Source: Pseudomonadales bacterium
Lineage (GTDB): Bacteria > Pseudomonadota > Gammaproteobacteria > Pseudomonadales > Pseudohongiellaceae
Reading direction: 5' to 3'
Length of the DNA: 64,000 bases
NCBI GenBank assembly: GCA_024234325.1
Contig: JACKOJ010000001.1
Coordinates: 372,001-436,000 of the forward strand
Below the pieces are notes generated by a model. That model saw nothing but the letters and a program-made list of their open reading frames with translations. It was not told the DNA's origin and made no database searches. The first letter of the stretch is position 1. Each line of letters starts with the position of its first letter. Positions 8,190-18,984 of this stretch are shown piece after piece. The translations under genes and the position numbers were made by a program.

Positions 8190-8322
8190 TCTTCTCGTCA
8201 GACTGTTTCGGATGAAATACGAGCCGCCATGGTACTGCGAAGTGCGGCCCGGTGCATGGCAAATCTGTTAAGCTCCCCCGCAAATCGGTCAATTCGCCAT
8301 CAACACAGGACAAGCAGAGAGC

Positions 8323-8535
8323 ATGAGCATCCGCACAGGGACCTACCGCCACTACAAGGACAAACTCTACGAGGTGATTGGCGTCGCCCGACACAGCGAG
8401 ACCGAGGAACTGCACGTGGTCTACCGGCCACTCTATGGTGACAGGGCCTTGTGGATTCGCCCGCTGGCCATGTTCGACGAAACCATCGAAGTCAATGGCC
8501 AGCAGGTAAAGCGTTTTATCTATATCGGAGACTGA
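8323..8535 (+). CDS. DUF1653 domain protein
   Basis: 70 residues, a complete single-domain DUF1653 protein: GTYRHYKDKLYEVIGVARHSETEE, then VYRPLYGD and WIRPLAMFDETI. The domain is a small SH3-like beta barrel of unknown function, widespread in gammaproteobacteria. The ATG follows a purine-rich AGCAGAGAGC. It is transcribed alone; trhO ends three bases downstream on the other strand. Confidence 0.88.
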   Translation: MSIRTGTYRHYKDKLYEVIGVARHSETEELHVVYRPLYGDRALWIRPLAMFDETIEVNGQQVKRFIYIGD

Positions 8536-8538
8536 GCG

Positions 8539-9522
8539 TCAGGCATCGGTCGCGCGCTGCGCTTCCTTCGCTGCCAGTTTCTCCTGTCGGCGCCGCACAA
8601 TGGTCTCGCTCATCGATTCCCCGATGTGCGATTCCCCACGTCCCTTGGCCAGTTGCACCTGCCGCTCGCGTTCCTCGTAGCGACGCTGCTGCAACGCGTC
8701 ATGGCTGTCAAAGCAATGCGGACAACTGATGCCCTGGCGGTAATGCTCCGAGGCCTTGTCTTCCTCGGTAATCGGCATGCGGCAGGCGTGACACTGGTCG
8801 TAGGAGCCGCGCTCCAACTGGTGGTTCACCGTGACACGATTGTCAAAGACGAAGCACTCCCCCTCCCACAGGGATTCCTCTTCCGGCACATCCTCCAGAT
8901 ACTTCAGGATGCCGCCCTCCAGGTGATACACCTCCTTGAAACCCTGCTGCTTCATGAAGGCCGTGGACTTCTCGCAGCGAATGCCGCCGGTGCAGAACAT
9001 GGCCACCTTGGTGTGTTTGGCCGGGTCCAGCGTCTCTTTGGCAAAAGCCGGGAACTCGCGAAAGGTGGTGGTCTTCGGATTGACGGCATTGCGGAAGGTG
9101 CCAATCTGCACCTCGTAGTCGTTGCGGGTATCGACCAGCACTACGTCCGGGTCAGAGATCAGCGCGTTCCAGTTCTCGGGTTTCACATAAGTCCCGACGA
9201 TATGGTTGGGGTCGATATCCTCGACGCCCATGGTCACGATCTCCCGCTTCAGCTTCACTTTCGTGCGATAGAAGGGGTTCTCGTCGGCGTAGGATTCCTT
9301 CGTGGAGAGCGTTGCCAGCCTGGGGTCTGCGCGCAGCCAGCCCAGCACAGCATCAATCCCTTCGCGGGAACCGGCAATGGTGCCGTTGATTCCCTCGGCC
9401 GCCAGCAGCAGGGTGCCACGGACTTCCTGTTCACTCATCAGATCGTGCAGGGGCGCACGCAAAGACTCAAAATCCGGCAACCGCACAAACTTGTACAGTG
9501 CCGATACAACGACAGCAGACAT
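8539..9522 (-). CDS. trhO: tRNA uridine(34) hydroxylase TrhO (rhodanese family, YceA)
   Basis: Oxygen-dependent enzyme that makes 5-hydroxyuridine at tRNA position 34. 327 residues. The N-terminal ferredoxin-like part is followed by a rhodanese domain (about 120-220) with the active loop FCTGGIRCEKST; Cys177 is the catalytic residue. The C-terminal part has a Cys-rich motif (CHAC then CPHC near residue 260-280). The ATG at 9522 is chosen because it has an AGAGGTGA ribosome site; an open extension to 9651 lacks one. It lies 88 bases after recQ on the same strand and may be cotranscribed. Confidence 0.95.
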   Translation of the reverse strand: MSAVVVSALYKFVRLPDFESLRAPLHDLMSEQEVRGTLLLAAEGINGTIAGSREGIDAVLGWLRADPRLATLSTKESYADENPFYRTKVKLKREIVTMGVEDIDPNHIVGTYVKPENWNALISDPDVVLVDTRNDYEVQIGTFRNAVNPKTTTFREFPAFAKETLDPAKHTKVAMFCTGGIRCEKSTAFMKQQGFKEVYHLEGGILKYLEDVPEEESLWEGECFVFDNRVTVNHQLERGSYDQCHACRMPITEEDKASEHYRQGISCPHCFDSHDALQQRRYEERERQVQLAKGRGESHIGESMSETIVRRRQEKLAAKEAQRATDA

Positions 9523-9610
9523 AATGTCACCTCTTAGCCGCCTGGACCGTAAATCCAGCGCATGGGATGGTTTGAAAAAGCGGGGGCATTTTACACCAGA
9601 TTGGCGTGTT

Positions 9611-11452
<1,842 letters not shown>

Positions 11453-11464
11453 CGGCGAATCGGA

Positions 11465-11503
11465 CAAAAACAAACGGCCTGCTCCGCGCAACGGAACAGG
11501 CCG
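11465..11503 (-). terminator. Rho-independent terminator of the DUF3014 gene
   Basis: On the minus strand CGGCCTGTTCCG pairs with CGGAGCAGGCCG around a short loop and is followed by TTTGTTTTTG. It begins 20 bases after the stop at 11523 and lies just upstream of recQ, separating the two transcripts. Confidence 0.88.
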
Positions 11504-11522
11504 TGTGGGGGTTTGGTTTCTG

Positions 11523-12368
11523 TTAGCGGCTGCTCAGGCGCTGACGGTACTGCTGCAGCGCGAGCTTCAGCTTTTCGGCGTTCTGCGGCCCCATGCGCAG
11601 CAGTTGTTTCTCGACCGGGCTCATGCGCTCGATCTCGGAGTCTGCGTAGATGTACATGACCTTCGGCTTGATCAACTGAAACGGCCCTTCCGCCGTGCGG
11701 GCATTGACGATGTTGTCGATCGCGCGCGCCAGGGTATCGTCAAAATTGCGGTTGGGGTAGCCAATCTCGGCATAGGCCTCCTGGAACAGGGGCTTCATGA
11801 CACGATAAATCGCCATGGCCTGATCCGGATCGACCGCCGTCAGCCCGTCAATGACCGGCGTGTAGCGCTGGTAGGACACGGTCTGCATCTCGTAGAGATT
11901 TTCGTCCAGCTCGCGCACGGCCATGGCTTGTGGCAGACGACGCACCGGGTACTCCAGTTGCGGCAGATTGCCTTCGGCCACGTTGTCCACGAAGACCACG
12001 AACTTGCGAATGATATCGTCGGAGCTCAGCAGGGCCATCAGGCGGGCACCGGTTTCCAGGCCCTCCAGACGCTCACTGAGAAAACCATCGCTGTCATTGA
12101 GCGTGGGCAGTTCGACAATTTCCTCGACCACTTCCGGTTCCGGAGTCTGCTCGACCGCCACGACGGTTGCGGGAGTGACAGGCTGCACCGGAGCGGGTGT
12201 GGGCGCGGGCGTTTCAGTGCGCTGCACGGGTGCAGGCGCCTGCGGAACCGGCGGCGCAATTTCCACCGTCTGTGTGCCCTGGGGGCTCTCGAAGGTGGCC
12301 GCCAGATAGACCAGAAACAGCAGGCCGATAACGGCAATTGCAGCGATGATGGCCAGACTCTTGTTCAT
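11523..12368 (-). CDS. DUF3014 membrane-anchored protein
   Basis: 281 residues. One N-terminal membrane helix (about 4-24) is followed by a Pro/Ala/Thr-rich periplasmic linker (about 35-85), and then a conserved helical domain from SDGFLSERLEG to the C-terminus that matches the DUF3014 family, including FVVFVDNVAEG and RYTPVIDGL. Function unknown. It is a single gene with its own terminator. The linker length suggests reach through the periplasm or cell wall, which is an inference. Confidence 0.85.
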   Translation of the reverse strand: MNKSLAIIAAIAVIGLLFLVYLAATFESPQGTQTVEIAPPVPQAPAPVQRTETPAPTPAPVQPVTPATVVAVEQTPEPEVVEEIVELPTLNDSDGFLSERLEGLETGARLMALLSSDDIIRKFVVFVDNVAEGNLPQLEYPVRRLPQAMAVRELDENLYEMQTVSYQRYTPVIDGLTAVDPDQAMAIYRVMKPLFQEAYAEIGYPNRNFDDTLARAIDNIVNARTAEGPFQLIKPKVMYIYADSEIERMSPVEKQLLRMGPQNAEKLKLALQQYRQRLSSR

Positions 12369-12512
12369 GGATTACCCCGATTCATCATAGTCTTGAGCAA
12401 GGGTGGAAAAACTTGGGGGGCATTCTTGCATAGCCCCCGGGAGGCAGCAAGCAAAGCCCTGCAAAATCAGCTTGTTGCCCGCTATTGTCAGATTTCAGGC
12501 ATATTCCCTGTG

Positions 12513-13085
12513 TCAGGGAATCAGCTCGCCTGATCCCATCAGCACCACAACTCCCAGCACCGCAAAGATGGCCGCCGCCACCATGTGCACGGCCCGCACC
12601 GGCAAACGGTCGGCGATGCGGTTGCCCAGCAGCACGGCGGGCACATTGGCAATCATCATCCCCAACGTGGTGCCAATCACCACCGTCACCAGCGCATTAT
12701 AGTTCGCTGCCAGTGCGACAGTTGCGACCTGGGTCTTGTCGCCGATCTCCGCCAGAAAAAAAGCAATGAACGTGGCCATGAAGACACTGCGTGAGACCAG
12801 GGTTGCCTCCTCTTCCTCGAACTTGTCAGGAATCAGCGTCCAGCCCGCCATCGCAATAAAGGACACTCCCAGAATCCAGCGCAGCGTGTCGGGGGCCAGC
12901 ACAGAGGTCACCCAGGCCCCTACGGCACCGGCGAAACCATGGTTGGCGATGGTGGCCAGAAAAATGCCGATGATGATGGGAACGGGTTTGCGGTACTTGG
13001 CGGCCAGAATAAAGGCCAGGAGCTGGGTCTTGTCCCCAATCTCCGCGAGCGCCACAATGCCGGTGGCGACGAGAAAGGCTTCCAT
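12513..13085 (-). CDS. GDT1/TMEM165 family Mn2+/Ca2+ transporter
   Basis: 190 residues, six to seven membrane segments arranged as two homologous halves. Each half carries the family motif E-x-G-D-K-[TS]: AEIGDKTQLLAFILAAKY near residue 14 and AEIGDKTQVATVALAANY near residue 112. Bacterial members (MneA-like, UPF0016) export manganese; the eukaryotic ones exchange Ca2+/Mn2+ for protons. No yybP-ykoY-type riboswitch fits in the 47 bases between its start and the next gene, so metal control is not visible here. Confidence 0.92.
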   Translation of the reverse strand: MEAFLVATGIVALAEIGDKTQLLAFILAAKYRKPVPIIIGIFLATIANHGFAGAVGAWVTSVLAPDTLRWILGVSFIAMAGWTLIPDKFEEEEATLVSRSVFMATFIAFFLAEIGDKTQVATVALAANYNALVTVVIGTTLGMMIANVPAVLLGNRIADRLPVRAVHMVAAAIFAVLGVVVLMGSGELIP

Positions 13086-13132
13086 GTGTTGATGTCCTGA
13101 TGAAGTAGGGAGTGCAGTATACCTACGAAGGT

Positions 13133-14242
13133 CTACCAGCGCATGACGCTGCGGCGGTATTCCCGGTTGATGTTGGCAACCATGGCCTTCAACTCCTCGA
13201 CCCGCGCGGGGGCGGCCCCGTTGTTGCGGGCCTGCAGATCGGTATCGGCGGCCACCAGCGCCTCCATCTCGGCAATCGAGCGCTGCAGGTCGTTTACTGC
13301 AACCTGAATACGATCGCGGTAGAGCTGCCGCTGCATCTCGTACTCGCGATACTGTGGATTCTCCCTGCGCACCATGCCACAGCTCTGGCTGACCTGCCCC
13401 TGAGCGTTCACAACATCGCGACAGACGTATTCGGAGATGTAGCGCTCCACGGGCATACCAAGATTGATGGGCACACTGCGCAGGGCAAAGTCGGCCAGTT
13501 GGGCCTCGGCATAGGCCTTGCCATACAACAGGTCGAAACGGGTCTGCTGGCGCAGGCCGGAGGGCACCGGAGTGGTCGTCCCATCCACCGCACTGTCGGT
13601 TGCCCCTTCTATCGCGCTGTCGCCCATGCCGCCACCCAGCGCCTGCTGATACAGGCCAGGCAGTTCATCGATATCGCGCATATTGGCCAGCGCCGAGCGC
13701 TGCATGAGATTGCCTCTGACGGCCTGAATCTTCCATTCACCGAAGGCGAGCACGGCCTGGGCATAGGCCTGTGAACCCGGCTCGTAGAGGCGGGTCTGAA
13801 TGTGCAGCGCAAGGTGCTCCCTGTCATCCGCCTGCCCCCAGTCCCCAGCCGCTTTCAGCGCGCCGATCAGGCTCTCCAGTATGGGAAGCTGGGATTCGCT
13901 GTAGAGCCCGTCGCTGATGCGGGTAATACTCAGGGCACGCTCGAAATAGGCCGCTGCAGAGCCGAACTGGCCCAGAGACATGTAATAGCGCCCGGTATCC
14001 AGCAGGACTTCGCTCAGGCGCGAATCGTAGGGGCCATAGTCACTCTCCAGTGACTGCAGCATCTCCTGGTACTGCGCCAACTGACGACTGACCTCCAGCG
14101 CCGTGCTCTCGTCCTGCACGGGGCTTTCCTCCTGTGCCGGCGTCTCCTCGGCCACATCCGGATTGTCTGCCGCCCACAGGACAGTGGCTGTCTGCAGACA
14201 GCCCGCAAGAAACAGCAAGCGCAATAACACCTTCCAACGCAT
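13133..14242 (-). CDS. Secreted TPR-like helical protein
   Basis: 369 residues. A signal peptide ends near AAD (residue 25), followed by an acidic Glu/Gln/Ser/Pro linker. Residues about 60-140 read like tetratricopeptide repeats (LLDTGRYYMSLGQFGSAAAYFERALSI). A C-terminal segment (YREYEMQRQLYRDRIQVAVNDL) looks like a coiled coil. No enzyme motif is seen. An envelope scaffold role is plausible but unproven. It lies divergent to the lectin-like gene. Confidence 0.75.
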   Translation of the reverse strand: MRWKVLLRLLFLAGCLQTATVLWAADNPDVAEETPAQEESPVQDESTALEVSRQLAQYQEMLQSLESDYGPYDSRLSEVLLDTGRYYMSLGQFGSAAAYFERALSITRISDGLYSESQLPILESLIGALKAAGDWGQADDREHLALHIQTRLYEPGSQAYAQAVLAFGEWKIQAVRGNLMQRSALANMRDIDELPGLYQQALGGGMGDSAIEGATDSAVDGTTTPVPSGLRQQTRFDLLYGKAYAEAQLADFALRSVPINLGMPVERYISEYVCRDVVNAQGQVSQSCGMVRRENPQYREYEMQRQLYRDRIQVAVNDLQRSIAEMEALVAADTDLQARNNGAAPARVEELKAMVANINREYRRSVMRW

Positions 14243-14406
14243 ATCAATCCTTCTTTGATATTCCTGAACAGTTCAACGTGCGAGCACGGTCTTCGTTGTC
14301 GAGCAAGCTCGCGTCAGCGCGTCTTCGAGACCTTCCCCGGAAACCGCTGCCGTCACAAGCCAAATCAAACCACCAAGCAGGGGAAGGAAGCAAGGAGACC
14401 GAAACA

Positions 14407-15051
14407 ATGAAAAAGACAATCCTGACGGCCTCAATCATCGCAGCAGCATGCATCGGCGGCCTGAGTCATTCACAGGACAATACGCTCAGCTTCTTCATCA
14501 CCAGCGTGGGTTCCGGTGACGGCGCCAATCTGGGCGGCCTCGCGGGTGCGGATGCCCACTGCGCAGCGCTCGCCACGGCCGTCGGTGCCGGTGGCAAGAC
14601 CTGGGCAGCCTATCTGAGCACCCAGGCCAAGGGCGGCCAGCCCGCCATCAATGCCCGCGATCGCATCGGCAGCGGCCCCTGGTACAACGCCCGCGGCGTC
14701 ATGATCGCCGCCAACGTGGACCAGCTTCACAGCGAAGCGGCGCTCACCGGCAAGGAAGGTTCGCTGACCGAGTCCGGTGCCATGGTCAATGGCCGCGGCG
14801 ACACGCCGAACACGCACGACATTCTGACCGGTTCCCAGCTCGACGGAACGGCATTCCCGGCCGATTCCGATCTGACCTGTAACAACTGGACCAGCAACAG
14901 TGCGGGCCAGGCGCAGGTCGGCCACCACGATCGTCAGGGAGGCGGTGCCAACCCCACTTCCTGGAACAGTGCCCACGCCAGCCGTAGCTGCAGCCAGGAA
15001 GACCTGATTGCCACAGGCGGCAACGGCTACTTCTACTGCTTCGCCTACTGA
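14407..15051 (+). CDS. Secreted lectin-like protein
   Basis: 214 residues with a signal peptide ending around GLSHSQ (residue 23). The mature chain begins FFITSVGSGDGANLGGLAGADAHC, has a central segment with WAAYLST and SGPWYNARG, and ends CNNWTSN, then SCSQEDLIATGGNGYFYCFAY. These WND-like and paired Cys features are those of C-type-lectin-fold proteins of the collagen-NC10/endostatin-like group found in bacteria. Ribosome site AAGGAGACC fixes the start. Ligand unknown. It is a single gene; a REP pair follows it. Confidence 0.78.
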   Translation: MKKTILTASIIAAACIGGLSHSQDNTLSFFITSVGSGDGANLGGLAGADAHCAALATAVGAGGKTWAAYLSTQAKGGQPAINARDRIGSGPWYNARGVMIAANVDQLHSEAALTGKEGSLTESGAMVNGRGDTPNTHDILTGSQLDGTAFPADSDLTCNNWTSNSAGQAQVGHHDRQGGGANPTSWNSAHASRSCSQEDLIATGGNGYFYCFAY

Positions 15052-15066
15052 GCCCGCAAGTCTGGG

Positions 15067-15121
15067 GATCAAACGCAAACCGCGCAGCAAGACCAATCGC
15101 CTGCAAGGCAGGCTCCTGCAA
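15067..15121. repeat. REP-like element, copy 1
   Basis: About 55 bases that repeat, with roughly ten mismatches, at 15162-15215 (both run from GATCAAACGCAAACC to GGCTCCTGCA). This copy ends in a short stem GCCTGC-AAG-GCAGGC. It is part of the intergenic palindromic cluster behind the lectin-like gene. Confidence 0.75.
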
Positions 15122-15140
15122 CCCGGAACTTCCCTTCCCC

Positions 15141-15214
15141 GTAGGAGCCAGCCCTGCTGGCGATCAAACGCAAACCACACAGCAGGATCAATCGCCAGCA
15201 GGGCTGGCTCCTGC
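15141..15214. repeat. REP pair (inverted) of the Pseudomonas-type 'GTAGGAGC' family
   Basis: The arm 15141-15164 (GTAGGAGCCAGCCCTGCTGG and on) is the reverse complement of 15191-15214 with one mismatch in 24, separated by 26 bases. Sequence and layout match the REP doublets common in pseudomonads and relatives, which are moved by REP-associated tyrosine transposases. No such transposase gene is in the window. Confidence 0.85.
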
Positions 15215-15304
15215 ACTTGGGAGTTCCCCTCCCTGCTGTTTCCCCGCGTGCGATTCAGGTAGTATTTCGGCGTTCCCATCACTTGCCGAGACAGTGGTTC
15301 CACC

Positions 15305-16249
15305 ATGGAGTTCAAGGATTACTACAAGGTGCTGGACGTCGAGCCGGACGCCGACCTCAAGACTATCAAAACGGCATACCGCAGGCTTGCACGCAAATAT
15401 CACCCCGACGTCAGTGACCAGCACGACGCCGAGAAGAAATTCAAGGACGTCGCCGAAGCCTACGAAGTGCTGTCCGACGACAAGAAGCGGGCGGAATACG
15501 ATCAGCTTCGCCAATACGGCAGCGCCGGCCAATCCTTCGATCCCCCACCCGGCTGGCAAGGCGGGTCCGGTGGCTTCAGCGGCCAGGGCGATTTTTCCGA
15601 CTTCTTCGAGAACATCTTCGGCGGCGGCCGCTTCCGCCAGCAGGGTGGCCCCTTTGGTGGCAGTGAGGATTTTGGCAGCCAGCGCGGGCGCGACATCGAA
15701 GTGGAACTGCCGCTGTTTCTGGAGGAAACCTTCTCCGACGACGCCCGCCCCATCGAATACAAATTGCCCCACTATGGCGAGAATGGGCGCCTGCCGGACA
15801 TCCAGAAGACCCTGAAGGTGAAGATTCCCGTCGGCGTGGTGGATGGCGAACGCATCCGTCTGAAGGGTCAGGGTGCCCCCGGATTCGGCTCTGGCCCCGC
15901 CGGTGACCTGTATCTGCGGGTGCGCCTGATTCCGCACCCGCTGTTCGATGTCAGCGGGCACGATCTCAATCTGGTGGTGCCCGTGGCCCCCTGGGAGGCG
16001 GCGCTGGGCACCAAGCTCACCGTCCCGACCCTGACCGGCAAGATCAGCGTCACCATCAAACCCAACAGCCAGACCGGGCAACGCCTGCGCATCGCCGGCA
16101 AGGGGCTGCGCACCCGCGGCGGACACGGCGATCTGTATGCCGTGCTCAAGATCGTGATGCCACCGGAAAACAGTGAAGCAGCAAATTCCCACTGGCGTGA
16201 ACTCGCGGAGAAAGCCGGTTTCAACCCGCGCAAGGAATGGGAGGCATAA
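15305..16249 (+). CDS. cbpA: Curved-DNA-binding protein CbpA (DnaJ family)
   Basis: Hsp40 co-chaperone and nucleoid protein, 314 residues. The J domain covers residues 5-70 with HPD at 33-35, followed by a Gly/Phe-rich linker (about 75-125) and two C-terminal substrate-binding domains (GxxxGGxxGDLYLRV near 205 and RTRGGHGDLYAVL near 285). There is no zinc-finger region, which separates it from DnaJ. The ATG overlaps nothing and cbpM follows immediately, as in other gammaproteobacteria. Confidence 0.95.
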   Translation: MEFKDYYKVLDVEPDADLKTIKTAYRRLARKYHPDVSDQHDAEKKFKDVAEAYEVLSDDKKRAEYDQLRQYGSAGQSFDPPPGWQGGSGGFSGQGDFSDFFENIFGGGRFRQQGGPFGGSEDFGSQRGRDIEVELPLFLEETFSDDARPIEYKLPHYGENGRLPDIQKTLKVKIPVGVVDGERIRLKGQGAPGFGSGPAGDLYLRVRLIPHPLFDVSGHDLNLVVPVAPWEAALGTKLTVPTLTGKISVTIKPNSQTGQRLRIAGKGLRTRGGHGDLYAVLKIVMPPENSEAANSHWRELAEKAGFNPRKEWEA

Positions 16250-16250
16250 G

Positions 16251-16556
16251 ATGCAAATCGATTACTCTGTCAGCCTCGGCCTCACCGATGCCTGTTTCGC
16301 AATCGGCATTCAGAGCGACGAGGTCTGTGCCATCGTCGAGCATGGCATCGTGGCTCCCGAAGGCGACAGCCCGGAAGACTGGCTGTTCGATCTGGACATG
16401 ATCTGCACTGCCAAACGCGCCACCCGCATGCAGCACGACCTGCATCTGGACTGGTCTGTCATCGCCCTGCTGATTTCCCTGCTGGATGAGCGGGATCGTC
16501 TGCGGGCCGACAACGCACAACTGCGACTGCAACTGCAGCGCTTCCTTCACGAATGA
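16251..16556 (+). CDS. cbpM: Chaperone modulator CbpM
   Basis: 101-residue partner that binds the CbpA J domain and inhibits it. It has the MerR-like helical start (GLTDACFAIGIQSDEVCAIVEHGIVAP), a central WLFDLDMICTAKRATRMQHDL segment and a C-terminal helix (LLDERDRLRADNAQLRLQLQRF) that probably forms a coiled coil. Start follows GGGAGGCATAAG one base after the cbpA stop, so the two genes are coupled. Confidence 0.93.
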   Translation: MQIDYSVSLGLTDACFAIGIQSDEVCAIVEHGIVAPEGDSPEDWLFDLDMICTAKRATRMQHDLHLDWSVIALLISLLDERDRLRADNAQLRLQLQRFLHE

Positions 16557-16568
16557 GCTTCCAGTCCC

Positions 16569-17045
16569 ATGGCTATCGAAATCGAACGCAAATACCTTGT
16601 CATCGCCGACCGCCTGCCCAAGCTGCAGCACGGCGAGCGCATCGTGCAGGCCTATATCCCCACCGCCAACCGCAGCACCGTGCGTGTCCGGCTGTGTGAT
16701 GCGCGCGCCTATCTCACGCTGAAAGGCCCCAATGAAGGCATCAGCCGCTCGGAATTCGAGTACCACATTCCGCTGGAGGATGCGCAGGAAATTCTGGCGG
16801 GACTCTGCGCTCCGCAACGCATCGAGAAGACCCGTTACAACCTGATGCACAAGGGCATGGTCTGGGAAGTGGACGTGTTCGAGGGGGCCAATGCCGGGCT
16901 GATGCTGGCGGAGATTGAATTGCCCTCCGAAACCACCGAATTCGAGACCCCAGGCTGGGTCGGCACAGAAGTCAGTTCAGATCTGCGCTACTCCAATCAG
17001 GCACTGATGCGGGCGCCCTGGCCGCTGTGGGCAAGCGAGGACTAG
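16569..17045 (+). CDS. CYTH domain protein (triphosphate tunnel metalloenzyme)
   Basis: 158 residues, a single CYTH domain. The diagnostic EIERKYLV begins at residue 4 and the Arg/Lys/Glu residues lining the tunnel are spaced normally (TVRVRLCDARAYLTLKGP, then RIEKTRYNL, then VDVFEG and LAEIELPSE). Relatives hydrolyse inorganic triphosphate or thiamine triphosphate; adenylate cyclase activity is less likely. Which substrate is used here cannot be told. It lies 12 bases after cbpM, possibly in the same transcript. Confidence 0.9.
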   Translation: MAIEIERKYLVIADRLPKLQHGERIVQAYIPTANRSTVRVRLCDARAYLTLKGPNEGISRSEFEYHIPLEDAQEILAGLCAPQRIEKTRYNLMHKGMVWEVDVFEGANAGLMLAEIELPSETTEFETPGWVGTEVSSDLRYSNQALMRAPWPLWASED

Positions 17046-17132
17046 GTGTCACACAATCGACACTGAAGAGTCACCCTGCTGTCACCTTGCTCCCCTATGC
17101 TGCGCTCATTCCGATCACAAGAGGTGACTGGC

Positions 17133-17960
17133 ATGAGCGCTGCGAACACCGCAAGGCCCCTGCAAAACCCACTCAGATACCGCGCTATCTTTCTCTCCGA
17201 CATCCACCTTGGCTTCAAAGGCTGCCAGGCCGACTTCCTTCTCGATTTCCTCAAGCGTACCGAATCCGATTTTCTGTACCTGGTCGGCGACATCTTCGAC
17301 GGTTGGGAAATGAAAAAGAAATCCTACTGGCCCGCCTCTCATCAGGCCGTGGTAAACGCCATTCTGAAGAAAGCCGCAAAAGGCACGCGCGTGATCTACA
17401 CTCCCGGCAATCACGATGAAAGTGCTCGCCACTACTGCGGTCACAGCTTTGACAATATCGAGATACGCGACACCGCAGTGCACACCACGGCAGACAAGCG
17501 CCGCCTGCTGGTATTGCACGGTGACCAGTTTGATTCCGTCGTCAAATACAGCCCTTTCCTGTCGAAGGTAGGCAGTTCGATGTATGGCCAGTTGCTGTTC
17601 GTGAACCGCATCATCAACGGCTTTCGCCGCCTTGTCGGGCTACCCTACTGGTCGCTTGCCGCGCACCTGAAACAGAAAGTCAAAAACGTGGTGAGCTATA
17701 TCGGCAAGTTTGAGGAAGCGGTGGTGGAGTCCGCCCGTCTTGAACAGGTGGAAGGGGTGGTCTGCGGCCATATACATCACGCGGAAATCGTGATGTTTGA
17801 AGACATTCTCTACTGCAACACCGGCGACTGGGTAGAGAGCTGTACCGCCATGGTGGAAGGCCATAACGGAACGCTCGAAATTCTCAAATGGACGGAGCGC
17901 GCCACCCGCCTGAAATCAGACGAGCGGGCGCTGGAGACTCCGACACTCAACGCCGCGTGA
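17133..17960 (+). CDS. LpxH-like calcineurin-type phosphoesterase
   Basis: 275 residues of the UDP-2,3-diacylglucosamine diphosphatase superfamily. Metal-binding motifs are all present: LSDIHLG (about 22-28), GDIFDGW (about 49-55), GNHDE (about 86-90), HGDQFD near 127 and GHIHHAEI near 213. It is longer than E. coli LpxH (240) and has a hydrophobic helical insert (about 140-190), so it belongs to the related group often annotated as LpxH-like rather than to LpxH itself. Start at 17133 follows AGAGGTGA. Its 3' end overlaps the convergent NHL gene by 14 bases. Confidence 0.88.
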   Translation: MSAANTARPLQNPLRYRAIFLSDIHLGFKGCQADFLLDFLKRTESDFLYLVGDIFDGWEMKKKSYWPASHQAVVNAILKKAAKGTRVIYTPGNHDESARHYCGHSFDNIEIRDTAVHTTADKRRLLVLHGDQFDSVVKYSPFLSKVGSSMYGQLLFVNRIINGFRRLVGLPYWSLAAHLKQKVKNVVSYIGKFEEAVVESARLEQVEGVVCGHIHHAEIVMFEDILYCNTGDWVESCTAMVEGHNGTLEILKWTERATRLKSDERALETPTLNAA

Positions 17961-18984
17961 ACTTGCGGACGGCCGTCTCGACCACCTCCGCCGCGTAGAG
18001 ATTGCCCTGCTCGTCCACGGTGACGCCCTCACCGTGGCTGGTGGTGCCCTGCGGGTTTTTCACCGGGTCCGGGCTGAACGCCGTCACGAAGCCATCGACC
18101 ACACTGCCGACACGGATGCCGCGCTCCCAGCCGGGGTTGCGCTCGGGTCCGGTGTTGGACTCGGAATCGGCTGCGTAAAGAATGTCATGATCGTCGATAT
18201 ACACATCGCTGGGACGTCCGAACTGCGTCCAGCTCATGAGAAACTCGCCATCCTGCGTGAAAAGCTGAATGCGGCTGTTGCCGCGATCGGCCACGAACAA
18301 ACGGCCCTGCGAATCCATTGCCAGCGCATGGGGCACCCGAAACTCTCCGCCCTCGGCGCCGACATGCCCCCACTCGGTGAGGTATTCGCCCTGGCTGTTG
18401 AATTTCACGATGCGGTTTGGTGTGGAGCTGTTGTGTCCATCGGCGACAAAGATGTCGCCATTGGGTGCCACCAGCACATCGTTGGGAGCGTTGAAGAAGT
18501 AGTGCCCGGTACCGGCAACGCCGGCAATCCCGATACTCATCAGCAGCTCACCCTGCGGGCTGAACTTGTGCACCTGGTTTCCCTTGCGGCCTTCGCGTGC
18601 CACTGCCGCGTCTGTCACCCAGAGATTGCCTTCCTGGTCCACGTATATGCCGTGCGGCCAGACGAACATGCCGGCGCCGAAGCTGCGCACGATGTTGCCA
18701 TCGCGGTCCAGCAGCATGATCGGGTCCACATCGACACGATCCTCGCAGCTTCCCGGGCCACGGTTGCCCCCGCAGCGGTCCGCCACCCAGATCATGCCGT
18801 CCCCTGCGTAGTGAATGGCGCTGGCAGCCCCCCACTCGCGCCCGGCAGGCAGATTGCCGAAAGCGGTTTCGCTGCGAACATAGGGATTTGGAATAAAACT
18901 TCCCGGGGCCTGCTCTCCCGAACAGGCGACAAACAGAAACAGCAGGGAATAAAACAGGGGAAACCGCAGATTGCGAAGGATCAT
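17947..18984 (-). CDS. NHL-repeat lipoprotein
   Basis: 345 residues. A lipoprotein signal ends at LFVAC (Cys21). The rest is a beta propeller built from NHL repeats, e.g. WPHGIYVDQEGNLWVTD, RVPHALAMDSQGRLFVADRG and GVTVDEQGNLYAAE; about six blades can be counted. Proteins of this type are annotated as peptidyl-alpha-hydroxyglycine alpha-amidating lyase-like, but the activity is unproven in bacteria. Divergent to a second NHL protein, with about 200 bases between the starts. Confidence 0.88.
   Translation of the reverse strand: MILRNLRFPLFYSLLFLFVACSGEQAPGSFIPNPYVRSETAFGNLPAGREWGAASAIHYAGDGMIWVADRCGGNRGPGSCEDRVDVDPIMLLDRDGNIVRSFGAGMFVWPHGIYVDQEGNLWVTDAAVAREGRKGNQVHKFSPQGELLMSIGIAGVAGTGHYFFNAPNDVLVAPNGDIFVADGHNSSTPNRIVKFNSQGEYLTEWGHVGAEGGEFRVPHALAMDSQGRLFVADRGNSRIQLFTQDGEFLMSWTQFGRPSDVYIDDHDILYAADSESNTGPERNPGWERGIRVGSVVDGFVTAFSPDPVKNPQGTTSHGEGVTVDEQGNLYAAEVVETAVRKFTRR

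Noticed and set aside
13086..13132. Possible manganese riboswitch before the GDT1-type transporter
   Set aside because: Only 47 bases separate the start from the next gene, too few for a yybP-ykoY fold.
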